Assembly (NCBI RefSeq): GCF_014596565.1 | Contig: NZ_NOIN01000001.1 | Span: 310,001 to 374,000, forward strand | DNA from: Pseudomonas sp. PSB18 | GTDB lineage: Bacteria > Pseudomonadota > Gammaproteobacteria > Pseudomonadales > Pseudomonadaceae | Length of the DNA: 64,000 nt | Direction: 5' to 3' | In this document: positions 20,247-28,574 of the stretch, one piece after another | How positions within the stretch are numbered: the first letter of the stretch is position 1 | Layout: each line of letters begins with the position of its first letter | Notes under the pieces: generated by a model | Database searches by the model: none | What the model was told of the DNA's origin: nothing | What the model saw: only the letters and a program-made list of their open reading frames with translations | Program-made: the position numbers and the translations under genes

Positions 20247-20993
20247 TCAGCGCCCCCCACCCAGATCCACAAACGTCCCGGTCGCATACGAAGCCTTGTC
20301 CGACAGCAACCAGATAATCGCTTCGGCCACTTCATCCGGACGCCCGCCCCGGGCCATGGGGATTGCCGATTCCAGCTTGCTGACCCGCTCCGGATCGCCG
20401 CTGAGGGCATGGAAATCGGTGTAGATGTAACCCGGGCGTACCGCATTGACACGGATACCCTCGCCAGCCACTTCCTTTGACAAGCCGATGGTGAAGGTGT
20501 CCAGCGCACCCTTGGAAGCGGCATAGTCGACGTATTCGTTCGGCGAGCCCAGGCGGGCGGCCACCGACGACACGTTGACGATACTGCCGCCCTGCCCGCC
20601 ATGCCGGGGGGACATGCGCAGCACGGCGTGCTTGGCGCAGAGAATCGGCCCCAGTACGTTGGTCTTCATGATCTTGAGGATGCGGAACTCGGACATCTCA
20701 TCGAGCCGGGACTTGTGCGCGACCGTACCGGCATTGTTCACCAGCGCCGTGACGCGCCCCAGCTCCGCATCCACCCGCTCGAACAGGCCGACCACCTCAT
20801 CCTCGATGCTCACGTCGGCGCGCACGGCGATGGCCTGCGCGCCCTTGGCGCGGACCTGCGCCAGCACGTCCTGCGCGGCGTTCTCATCGGCCTGGTAGTT
20901 GATGCAGATCCGATACCCCAGCTCGGCAGCCAGTAACGCCGTGGCCGCGCCGATACCACGGCCACCACCGGTGATCACGATGACTTTATCCAC
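20247..20993 (-). CDS. SDR-family NAD(P)-dependent oxidoreductase
   Basis: Classical short-chain dehydrogenase of 248 aa. The nucleotide motif TGGGRGIG is at residues 8-15, NNAG near 86, and the catalytic set is Ser142, Tyr157 and Lys161. The start is a GTG at 20993 behind GGGGAAG. The pattern around the cofactor site (INYQADENAA) suggests NADPH. It lies 52 bp downstream of the DyP peroxidase on the same strand and may be cotranscribed. The substrate cannot be read from the sequence. Confidence 0.9.
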   Translation of the reverse strand: MDKVIVITGGGRGIGAATALLAAELGYRICINYQADENAAQDVLAQVRAKGAQAIAVRADVSIEDEVVGLFERVDAELGRVTALVNNAGTVAHKSRLDEMSEFRILKIMKTNVLGPILCAKHAVLRMSPRHGGQGGSIVNVSSVAARLGSPNEYVDYAASKGALDTFTIGLSKEVAGEGIRVNAVRPGYIYTDFHALSGDPERVSKLESAIPMARGGRPDEVAEAIIWLLSDKASYATGTFVDLGGGR

Positions 20994-21045
20994 GCTGCTT
21001 CCCCTGTTTCACGGTAGACGTCCGGGGCCAAGAATAGCGTTCACG

Positions 21046-21939
21046 TCACGCTTTTGCATAACCCCCGGCCAGGACCCGCAGGTCCAGGCGCCCGTCCAGC
21101 AACGGCGGGCACCAGTAGTAGCCACCGGTAATCGGCCGGCTCATGCGATACAGGCCATCGGTGATGCCATCCTCAAGACCGCTCATGCGCCGCAGTTGCG
21201 CCTCGAAAGCGTCGAGGGAGAAACCGAACGCGAGGAACATCAGGCCGGCCCGATCCCCCTCGATCCACGGCATGGAGCGGCGCACGACGAAGGCTTCTGG
21301 CGCGAAGCTTTCCTGGGCGGTGCGTTTGACGTGGGCCGATTCCGGCGCATCGTCGAGCTCTTCGTTGTCGCTCAGCCGCCGGCCCATGATGTTGTCGCGC
21401 TCGTGGGGTTGCAGGGCCGCAAAGCCGTCCAGATCGTGCTGCCACTGCTGGATCGCCGCGAAACTGCCACCTCGCAGCCCGTCGGCGCCCTGGGCCAGGG
21501 CCGCGGCGATGGCGGCTTCGTCGTGCGGGTTCTCGGTGCCGTCTTCGTAACCCGTCAGATCGTGGCCGGTCATGTGGCGGAAGGTTTCGTTCATTTGCAC
21601 CAGGCGCAACGCCGGTGCCAGCGCCGCCTCGATGGCGCGGCTGCGGTGCAGCAGTTCGCCACGGTCTTCGCCGTGCAGCCAGCACCACAATGCGTGCTGG
21701 GTCGAAGGATTGTCCACGCCCACGCCCGCCAGGGCAGGAAACGCCCGCAAGCCTTCGATCTGCGCACCCAACGCCTGGACCAGCGACTCGCCAAGACCGA
21801 TCACCTCACGACCGTCCAGTTGCAGCACCAACCTGTCGATCGCAGCCGGCAGCGCCTCGACCGATTCCAGGGCGAAAAACAAGTGGCGAGCCTGAGGCGG
21901 AACAGGGGTGGCGAGAATGCCGGGCTGGTAGTAACTCAT
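21046..21939 (-). CDS. DyP-type heme peroxidase
   Basis: Dye-decolourising peroxidase of 297 aa. The family GxxDG motif is GYEDG at residues 130-134 with the distal Asp133; His203 is the likely proximal heme ligand and Arg221 the distal arginine. There is no Tat or Sec signal, so it is cytoplasmic or packed in an encapsulin; no encapsulin gene is present here. AAGGAG lies 5 bp before the ATG. It uses peroxide to oxidise dyes, lignin-related phenols or metals; the natural substrate is unknown. Confidence 0.92.
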   Translation of the reverse strand: MSYYQPGILATPVPPQARHLFFALESVEALPAAIDRLVLQLDGREVIGLGESLVQALGAQIEGLRAFPALAGVGVDNPSTQHALWCWLHGEDRGELLHRSRAIEAALAPALRLVQMNETFRHMTGHDLTGYEDGTENPHDEAAIAAALAQGADGLRGGSFAAIQQWQHDLDGFAALQPHERDNIMGRRLSDNEELDDAPESAHVKRTAQESFAPEAFVVRRSMPWIEGDRAGLMFLAFGFSLDAFEAQLRRMSGLEDGITDGLYRMSRPITGGYYWCPPLLDGRLDLRVLAGGYAKA

Positions 21940-22224
21940 GTGAACTCCTTTAGAAAGAGCACAAGTCTACCCGGCGGCCATGGATTTGTGGTGGTTTGCC
22001 AATGGGTAACCCGCCTGTGCGATCCAGGCTTTTTGTAGGATCCCTCTTTCGCCCCCGTCGGATCGCTCGGAACCTGCCCTGAAGCGCAAGGCCTTGGGTT
22101 GCCTGGTGGCCGAAAACTTCCTAGAGTGCGCTCCACAGCGTGCACCCCAACAGTGCACCGAGCCGTCAAGGCTGCCGGCCGCAGAGCGGCTTGAACTCTC
22201 GCCATTTCATGGAGAACGGTCCAC

Positions 22225-23373
22225 ATGCGAATGACCCGATCGATACTCGCAGGCACCTTTTTGCTGGGGTATGGAATGATGCCGGGCTTTGCCCAGGATC
22301 GCCTCGAAGACACCGTCAATGCGGTTATCGAACCCTTGATGAAACGACAGGACATCGCCGGTATGGCCGTGGCGATCACGCTGGACGGCCAACCTCATTA
22401 TTTCAATTACGGCGTGGCCTCCAGGGAGACGAAACAGCCGGTCACCGACCAGACACTCTTTGAAATAGGCTCGATCAGCAAGACCTTCACCGCAACCCTC
22501 GGTGCCTACGCCCAGGCCCGGGGCAAGCTGTCGCTGTCGGATCCGGCCGGCCGCTACGCCCCCGAGTTGCACGGCGGCGCCCTGGAGAGCATCAGCCTGC
22601 TCAACCTCGCCACCTACACCGCCGGCGGATTGCCGTTGCAGTTCCCCGACGCCGCGGACCATCCGGACCGGATGTTCGGCTATTACAAGACCTGGAAACC
22701 GCTTTACCCGGCCGGTACCCAACGGCTCTACTCGAACCCGAGCATCGGCCTGTTCGGCTATCTGGCCGCCCGTAGCCTGGACCGCCCTTTCGATGAGGCG
22801 ATGGAACAGACGTTGATGCCGGGCCTGGGCATCAAGCACAGTTATCTGCGGGTGCCAGCATCAGAGTCGAGCCGATACGCCCAAGGCTACGCGAAGGACG
22901 GCAAGCCAGTGCGGGTCGGTCCCGGGGCATTGGACTCCGAGGCCTATGGCGTGAAAACCAGCGCCTCGGACCTGATCCGTTTCGTCGAGGCCAACCTGCG
23001 ACCGGAAAAACTGGACCCCGCCCTGCAACAAGCCATTGCCACCACCCACACCGGGTTCTACCAGGTCGGCGGCATGACCCAGGGGCTGGGCTGGGAGTTC
23101 TACCCTTACCCGGTGACGGTCAGCGAGCTGCTGGCGGGTAATTCGGCGGAAGTTGCCATGAAGCCGAACAAGGTCGAACCTCTCGATCCGCCCCAGCCTG
23201 CCCCGGACAGCGCGTGGATCAACAAGACCGGATCCACCGGTGGCTTCGGCGCCTATGCGGCTTTCGTGCCTGGCAAGAACATGGGCATCGTGCTGTTGGC
23301 GAACAAGAATTATCCCATCGAGGAACGGGTGAAGGCCGCGCACCGGATCCTGACGGCGTTGGAAGAGCGATAA
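22225..23373 (+). CDS. ampC: Class C beta-lactamase (AmpC)
   Basis: Serine beta-lactamase of 382 aa with a Sec signal peptide (cleavage likely after GMMPGFA). The three motifs of the class are intact: SISK with Ser83 and Lys86, YSN at 169-171 and KTG at 334-336. It hydrolyses cephalosporins and penicillins in the periplasm. No divergent ampR gene is present upstream: the preceding 285 bp contain no gene and the next gene is the DyP peroxidase. Expression may therefore be constitutive or controlled from elsewhere. Length and spacing of motifs are typical. Confidence 0.93.
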   Translation: MRMTRSILAGTFLLGYGMMPGFAQDRLEDTVNAVIEPLMKRQDIAGMAVAITLDGQPHYFNYGVASRETKQPVTDQTLFEIGSISKTFTATLGAYAQARGKLSLSDPAGRYAPELHGGALESISLLNLATYTAGGLPLQFPDAADHPDRMFGYYKTWKPLYPAGTQRLYSNPSIGLFGYLAARSLDRPFDEAMEQTLMPGLGIKHSYLRVPASESSRYAQGYAKDGKPVRVGPGALDSEAYGVKTSASDLIRFVEANLRPEKLDPALQQAIATTHTGFYQVGGMTQGLGWEFYPYPVTVSELLAGNSAEVAMKPNKVEPLDPPQPAPDSAWINKTGSTGGFGAYAAFVPGKNMGIVLLANKNYPIEERVKAAHRILTALEER

Positions 23374-23399
23374 GGCAGAGGTAGCTGCAGGGTACACAT

Positions 23400-23537
23400 T
23401 GTGGGAGCAAAGCTAGCTCGCGATAACAGGCACCGCGATTCCGCTGAATGTGGGAGCAAAGCTTGCTCGCGATACAGGCACCGCGATTCCGCAGAAGAAC
23501 GTATCGCCCTCATCGCGGGCGAGCCTTGCTCCCACAA
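23400..23537. repeat. REP cluster, three elements
   Basis: Two type A REP copies lie in direct orientation (from 23400 and from 23450) and one inverted copy ends at about 23537. The segment AGGCACCGCGATTCCGC follows each direct copy, so the REP plus its flank was duplicated in tandem. Confidence 0.88.
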
Positions 23538-23566
23538 CTGCCTCCTGGAAGTCATCCCCTTGAAAG

Positions 23567-24115
23567 TCAATCATCCAACGGCTTCGGCGCAGCCGCCGGC
23601 TTGGCGGCCTTGCCAGGTTTTGCGCCCTTCGCATCCTTGGCCGGTGCGACTTCAGGCGCTGGAGGTGGCGCGGGAGGCGTTGCTTCTTTTTCTGCCGCAG
23701 GCAGCTTGTCGACGGTGTCGAAGAGCTCTTTCAGTTCGATTGGCCCGGAATGCTCAAGCTTCTTTTCCCCATCCTTGCCCACCAGGATGATCTTGGTCTG
23801 GGCACCCGCCCCGAGCTTGAGTGAACGGATCAGCGCCATGGTGCTTTGGGGATCCAGATCCTTGCCGTCGCGCTGCCCAATGGTATTGAGCACGGTGTAG
23901 AGCACCATGTTGCGTTCGGAAAATCCTTGCTTGCCCGCCGGTTCATCCAGGGCTTTTTTCAGGCTGACCCACGCAGGGTCCACGGTGCTGGGCGCAATGA
24001 CGACCAGGGGGCGGGATCTGCCCATTTCCGCCACCAGGGGTGAGTCACCATCAGCGGCGAACAGGGGGCCGGCGATGGCCAGCAAGGTTGCCAAGGTCAA
24101 CGACCGAATGAGCAT
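23567..24115 (-). CDS. Exported DUF4174-like protein
   Basis: A 182-residue protein with a signal peptide (MLIRSLTLATLLAIAGPLFA, cleavage near 20). The folded core (RPLVVIAPSTVDPAWVSLKKAL and TKIILVGKDGEKKLEHSGPI) resembles the DUF4174 family, a thioredoxin-like fold without the CxxC pair. The last 45 residues are Ala/Pro/Lys-rich (KDAKGAKPGKAAKPAAAPKP) and probably disordered. The ATG at 24115 was chosen for the signal peptide; GGAGA lies upstream. Function is unknown. Confidence 0.8.
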   Translation of the reverse strand: MLIRSLTLATLLAIAGPLFAADGDSPLVAEMGRSRPLVVIAPSTVDPAWVSLKKALDEPAGKQGFSERNMVLYTVLNTIGQRDGKDLDPQSTMALIRSLKLGAGAQTKIILVGKDGEKKLEHSGPIELKELFDTVDKLPAAEKEATPPAPPPAPEVAPAKDAKGAKPGKAAKPAAAPKPLDD

Positions 24116-24283
24116 GCGCCTCTCCTTTTGATATTCACGCTGTACTGATTGCACAGGGCGGCAATTGTTCCGCGAGAGAGTCGCCCAATGCTGCGCCAGC
24201 CTGCCATGAAGCTTAGGTCAGCGGGGTCATTGCGCAACCGGGTGCGGGAGGGAGTCAGTCGATGCAGAGGCAGACACGAACTA

Positions 24284-24374
24284 CTGTGGGAGCGAGCCTG
24301 CTCGCGATGACGGTGTGTCAGTCGACATCAATGCTGATTGACCCACCGCTATCGCGAGCAGGCTCGCTCCCACA
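24284..24374. repeat. REP doublet (BIME-like), copy 1
   Basis: Inverted type A REP pair with a central spacer GTCGACATCAATgctGATTGACCCACCGCTA. The whole 91-bp unit is nearly identical to the one at 27548-27638, including the spacer. Confidence 0.92.
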
Positions 24375-24416
24375 GGGTCTTTTGAAATGCCTGAGAGCTG
24401 TGTCCGGCCACGGCAA

Positions 24417-25202
24417 TCAGAACGCCAATTTGAACCCGATCATCGCCAGCATCACCGCCAGGCATGGGCGCAGCAATTCGTCGGAGATGCGCCCCGACAA
24501 GTGACTGCCCAGGTAGATGCCCGGCAACGAGCCAACCAGCAAATAGCCGAGGATGTGCCAGTCCATGTTACCCATGCTCGCATGGCCCAGGCCGGCAACG
24601 AGGGTCAGCGGCACGGCGTGGGCGATTTCAGTGCCCACCAGGCGCTTGGTGACCAGGAACGGGTAGAGAATGAACAAGGCGACGGTGCCCAGGGCGCCGG
24701 CGCCAATGGAGGTCAACGCAACCATCGTGCCCAGCACCAGGCCGGTGACGACCGTCAGCACATTGAGTCGCGCGCCGGAGGGATTGTAGTGACCGCCAGC
24801 ACGATCATGGGCGAATTGCAGCAGGCGCTTCTTGAACAGGATTGCCAGGGCCGTGGCGAACAGCACGAAGCCCAAGGCCTGCTTGATGACGGCGTTCATG
24901 GCATCTGGCGAACTGTGCAAGCTGCTGAGAAACCACAACGTCAGCCCGACCGCCGGCACACTGCCCAAGGTCAGCCAACCGGTGATTGCCCAATCGATAT
25001 TGCGATTTCTGGCATGCACCAACACCCCACCGGATTTGGTAATGGCCGCGTACAACAAGTCCGTACCCACAGCTGTCGCAGGGTTGATACCGAACCACAA
25101 CAGAATGGGAGTCATCAGCGACCCGCCGCCGACGCCGGTCATTCCGACGATGAAGCCGACCACCAGGCCCGCTACGACTAAACCGACATTACCGAAATCC
25201 AT
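24417..25202 (-). CDS. TauE/SafE-family sulfite/anion exporter
   Basis: Polytopic membrane protein of 261 aa with about eight helices. The N-terminal motif GFIVGMTGVGGGSLMTPILL and its repeat VALTSIGAGALGTVALFILYP are hallmarks of the TauE/SafE family (formerly DUF81). These proteins export sulfite, sulfoacetate or related organic anions, but the substrate is not readable here, and no sulfur-metabolism genes flank it. Either of two adjacent starts (TTG 25205 or ATG 25202) is possible. Confidence 0.88.
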   Translation of the reverse strand: MDFGNVGLVVAGLVVGFIVGMTGVGGGSLMTPILLWFGINPATAVGTDLLYAAITKSGGVLVHARNRNIDWAITGWLTLGSVPAVGLTLWFLSSLHSSPDAMNAVIKQALGFVLFATALAILFKKRLLQFAHDRAGGHYNPSGARLNVLTVVTGLVLGTMVALTSIGAGALGTVALFILYPFLVTKRLVGTEIAHAVPLTLVAGLGHASMGNMDWHILGYLLVGSLPGIYLGSHLSGRISDELLRPCLAVMLAMIGFKLAF

Positions 25203-25312
25203 CAAACCCGTCTCAGCATAACCGCGTGGAAAATCTCGCCGCGAGCATAGCGATTTTTCTTATAACCGCCCTATAACGTTGTGATCTATCTTTATGCCTT
25301 TTCCCCTAAAGC

Positions 25313-26062
25313 CTACTGCACCGGCAAAAAGTTGAGAAACAGCAGGCTCTGAGCGTAGTTCAGCCCAATCCGCCGATAGCGCTCATCCAGCATCTGCGTC
25401 AGCAAGTCCAGCCGCGCGACGATTTTCCCGAACTCCACCGCGAAACTCAGATTGCTGCCCTCCTCCGAGATCTCGTTGGAAAACAGCAGCAGGTTGCCAT
25501 CCTTATCCTGTCGCTGGCTCAGTATCCAGGTGGCTTTTTCGATGTTGCGCGCCGCGTTGCTGACAAAGCGCGGGTCGATGGTGTCGGTCATGTAGAACTC
25601 GAGCCGGTTGCCATGGGCCGTTACCAGCATGCTGCCGATGGCATAGATGAAGGCACCGACCCGATCGCCGAGAAACTCCGGGCTCATGGCATAGCTCAGG
25701 GCCGCCAGGTCCTTCCTGCCGCCCAATGTCGGCAAGGGTTGCTGCTGCTCGATGGCCATGCGCACCTGTTTTTCCGCGGTGCGGGCATCGAGAAAGCCGG
25801 ATTTTCGCAACTCCTGGGGATTGCGCAGGTAAAGCTTGCTCATCAACAGATAGAGGCTTTGCAGGTTGTCGTGCATCGACAGCGTGGCCATGCGATCGAC
25901 GCTGGTCTGCAAGAACTCCTGGGGCCGGGCGTTGCTGAACTGAGTGACCATGTCCTGGCCCTGCTGGTGACTGCAACCCACGCTGAGCAGTAACAACGCT
26001 CCAGCCAGCAGCGCCGGACAGCGACGTCGTAATACCTGCAGACAGTAGGAAACACCGGCCAT
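25313..26062 (-). CDS. Conserved lipoprotein, unknown function
   Basis: A 249-residue lipoprotein with n-region MAGVSYCLQVLRRR, a hydrophobic stretch and the lipobox SVGC (Cys30), so it is anchored in a membrane facing the periplasm. The rest is mostly helical (SLYLLMSKLYLRNPQELRKSG, ARNIEKATWILSQRQDKDG). The upstream ATG at 26116 would give an unusually long n-region, so the ATG at 26062 is preferred. No catalytic motif is recognised. It diverges from the aldose epimerase gene. Confidence 0.75.
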   Translation of the reverse strand: MAGVSYCLQVLRRRCPALLAGALLLLSVGCSHQQGQDMVTQFSNARPQEFLQTSVDRMATLSMHDNLQSLYLLMSKLYLRNPQELRKSGFLDARTAEKQVRMAIEQQQPLPTLGGRKDLAALSYAMSPEFLGDRVGAFIYAIGSMLVTAHGNRLEFYMTDTIDPRFVSNAARNIEKATWILSQRQDKDGNLLLFSNEISEEGSNLSFAVEFGKIVARLDLLTQMLDERYRRIGLNYAQSLLFLNFLPVQ

Positions 26063-26184
26063 TGAATCTCGATCTGGGCATGGGGAAGCGGTGGGGAGTC
26101 GCCGCTTGCTGGCCATGGATAGAGCGGCAAAAACCTTAAAAGTGCAGTGTCGGGCGTGGAACCTGACGCTTGGGCAAGACTCGC

Positions 26185-26255
26185 TTCTTAATTAGTATTA
26201 CTTTTTAATTGATAATTTTCGATTTATGGCTATAAATCCCTTCTCAACCCTCAAA
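26185..26255. promoter_or_regulatory. AT-rich promoter region upstream of the aldose epimerase
   Basis: The segment from about 26185 to 26255 is strongly AT-rich (for example CTTCTTAATTAGTATTACTT and TTGATAATTTTCGATTTATG) in an otherwise GC-rich neighbourhood. It lies about 100 bp before the epimerase start in the divergent gap. It is a plausible promoter region and a possible site for MvaT/H-NS-like proteins; I could not fix a -35/-10 pair with certainty. Confidence 0.35.
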
Positions 26256-26358
26256 TAGATAGACTACTGAACAGAAAAACCTTCACCGCTGTCCGACCAA
26301 GTAACCGACTCTACCCGCGTTCAAAACAACAACAAAACCACAGGAAGGAAGGTCTACC

Positions 26359-27510
26359 ATGCTCGAATCCAGACATCTGCTCACGGCCCTCGGAGTGTCT
26401 CTGATGATCGCCACCTCAGCCTCCCAGGCCGCCGGCCTGACCAATGAACGTGCTGCGTTCGGCAAGACCGACGACGGCACCGCAGTGGAAAAGTATGTGT
26501 TGCGCAACAGTCATGGCATGGAGGCCACGGTCATTACTTACGGCGGGATCCTCCAGTCCTTGATCGTGCCGGACAAACACGGCAAGGCCGCCGACGTGGT
26601 ACTTGGTTTCGATGATGTCCAGGGCTACCAGAAGAACGGCAACGTGTATTTCGGCGCGACCATCGGCCGCTTCGGCAATCGCCTGGCCGACGGTGCATTC
26701 GAACTGGACGGCAAGCGCTACCAGGTTCCCCAGAATGACCACGGCAACTCCCTGCACGGCGGACCGCAAGGGTTCGACAAGCGCGTCTGGAAAGCCGCAC
26801 CCCATAACGGCAAGGACTCGGTAGGCGTGACCCTGACCTACCTGTCGGCGGACGGTGAAATGGGTTTCCCGGGTGCCCTGAAGACCGATGTCACCTACAG
26901 CCTCACCGAACAGAACGAGTTGCGCATCGACTACAAGGCCACCACCGATAAACCCACGGTGCTGAACCTGACCAACCACAGCTACTTCAACCTCGCGGGT
27001 GCCGGTAACGGCGACATCCTGAAACAGGTCGCCACCCTGTACGCCTCCCACTACACCCCTGTGACCGCCAAACTCATCCCTACCGGCGAATTGGCGCCCG
27101 TGGCCGGCACGCCCATGGACTTCACCAAGCCCACCGCCTTCGGTACCCACATCAAGGCCGACCATCCACAACTCAAGTTCGCCGAACCGAAACAGGGTGG
27201 CTTCGATTTCAACTGGGTCCTGGACACCCAGGGTGATGTGAAAAAACCGGCCGCCGATGTCTACGACCCGCAGTCGGGGCGCCGCTTGCAGCTCTACACC
27301 ACCGAGCCCGGTGTGCAGCTCTATACCAGCAACTTCCTCGATGGCACCGTCAAGGGCAAGCAGGGCAAGGTCTATCCGCACTGGGGCGCATTCACCCTGG
27401 AAACCCAACACTTCCCCGATTCGCCAAACCAGCCGAAATTCCCTTCCACGCGACTTGATCCGGGCCAGACCTACACCCAGACCATGGTGTTGAAGTTCTC
27501 TGCGAAATAA
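26359..27510 (+). CDS. galM: Periplasmic aldose 1-epimerase (galactose mutarotase)
   Basis: Aldose epimerase of 383 aa that interconverts alpha and beta anomers of hexoses. It has a signal peptide (MLESRHLLTALGVSLMIATSASQA), so it acts in the periplasm, unlike E. coli GalM. Catalytic motifs are NHSYFNLAG (His) and FTLETQHFPDSPN (Glu), with GRFGNRLADG and the substrate-binding GGFDFNW region. AAGGAAGG precedes the ATG. No galactose-pathway gene is adjacent, so it probably prepares sugars for uptake. Confidence 0.92.
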   Translation: MLESRHLLTALGVSLMIATSASQAAGLTNERAAFGKTDDGTAVEKYVLRNSHGMEATVITYGGILQSLIVPDKHGKAADVVLGFDDVQGYQKNGNVYFGATIGRFGNRLADGAFELDGKRYQVPQNDHGNSLHGGPQGFDKRVWKAAPHNGKDSVGVTLTYLSADGEMGFPGALKTDVTYSLTEQNELRIDYKATTDKPTVLNLTNHSYFNLAGAGNGDILKQVATLYASHYTPVTAKLIPTGELAPVAGTPMDFTKPTAFGTHIKADHPQLKFAEPKQGGFDFNWVLDTQGDVKKPAADVYDPQSGRRLQLYTTEPGVQLYTSNFLDGTVKGKQGKVYPHWGAFTLETQHFPDSPNQPKFPSTRLDPGQTYTQTMVLKFSAK

Positions 27511-27547
27511 CCCTCCCACCTGATCGCTCCCACATGGTCGCCTGAAG

Positions 27548-27638
27548 TGTGGGAGCGAGCCTGCTCGCGATGACGGTGTACCCGTCGACATCAATCCCGA
27601 TTGACCCACCGCTATCGCGAGCAGGCTCGCTCCCACAG
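27548..27638. repeat. REP doublet (BIME-like), copy 2
   Basis: Inverted type A REP pair with spacer GTCGACATCAATcccGATTGACCCACCGCTA. It is nearly identical over its full length to 24284-24374, differing mainly in a few bases of the spacer. Confidence 0.92.
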
Positions 27639-27727
27639 GGAACGGCGCGGGCCTCCCGTCGATCGAGCTGAACACTTGGTCTATCCTGCTGCCACACGTC
27701 TGATGTTCAAGCACATAGGAGACAGGC

Positions 27728-28549
27728 ATGAAGACTCTGGAGTTGGCCGGCGTGTCCGTACCCGTGATCGGCCAGGGCACCTGGCACATGGGTGAGGAAC
27801 CGTCCGCTCACAAGAAAGAAGCAGCCGCCCTGCGCCTGGGCATCGAACTGGGCATGACCCTGATCGACACCGCGGAAATGTACGCCGAGGGCGGTGCCGA
27901 GGCCGTCGTAGGCGAGGCAATCACCGGCCTGCGGGACCAGGTGTTCCTGGTCAGCAAGGTCTATCCCCACAACGCCAGCCGCAAAGGCATTCCGCTGGCC
28001 TGCGAACGCAGCCTGCGGCGGCTCGACACCGACTACATCGACCTGTACCTGCTGCACTGGCGCGGCCAGTACCCGCTGGAAGAAACCGTCGACGCCTTCG
28101 AACGCCTGCGTGAAGAAGGCAAGATCGGCCGCTGGGGCGTATCGAACTTTGATGTAGAAGACCTTCAAGAACTGGCTTCGCCGGCCTGCGCCACCAACCA
28201 GGTGCTGTACAACCTGCAAGAGCGGGGCATCGAATTCGACCTGCTGCCCTGGTGCCGGCAACAGTCCATGCCGATCATGGCCTACTGCCCGGTCGGCCAG
28301 GGCGGACGTCTGCTCAAGGACCACACCCTGCGGCAGATCGCCGAGCGCCACGGCGCGACGCCGGCGCAGATCGCACTGGCCTGGCTGTTGCGCCAGGACA
28401 AGGTCATCGCCATTCCCAAGGCTGTGCAACCGGAACATGTGCGCTTGAACGCCGAAGCGGCGAACCTGCAATTGGCGCCCCAGGACCTGGCTGCCCTGGA
28501 CCTGATATTTCCGCAGCCCCAGGGCAAGCAGCGATTGGCAATGGTGTGA
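27728..28549 (+). CDS. Aldo/keto reductase
   Basis: NADPH-dependent aldo/keto reductase of 273 aa, (beta/alpha)8 barrel. The catalytic tetrad is present: Asp47 and Tyr52 in DTAEMY, Lys77 in VSKVYPHN and His110 in LLHWRG. IPKAVQPEHVRLN is the typical cofactor loop. AGGAG lies 6 bp before the ATG. It ends 25 bp from the convergent MFS gene. It reduces an aldehyde or ketone; the YeaE-like length suggests methylglyoxal or other small carbonyls, but that is inference. Confidence 0.9.
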   Translation: MKTLELAGVSVPVIGQGTWHMGEEPSAHKKEAAALRLGIELGMTLIDTAEMYAEGGAEAVVGEAITGLRDQVFLVSKVYPHNASRKGIPLACERSLRRLDTDYIDLYLLHWRGQYPLEETVDAFERLREEGKIGRWGVSNFDVEDLQELASPACATNQVLYNLQERGIEFDLLPWCRQQSMPIMAYCPVGQGGRLLKDHTLRQIAERHGATPAQIALAWLLRQDKVIAIPKAVQPEHVRLNAEAANLQLAPQDLAALDLIFPQPQGKQRLAMV

Positions 28550-28574
28550 CGCCCCCACCCGTCAGGCCGAAGCC

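Noticed and set aside
21940..22224. ampR gene or AmpR-like site before ampC
   Set aside because: The gap contains no gene and no clear inverted repeat of the expected kind.
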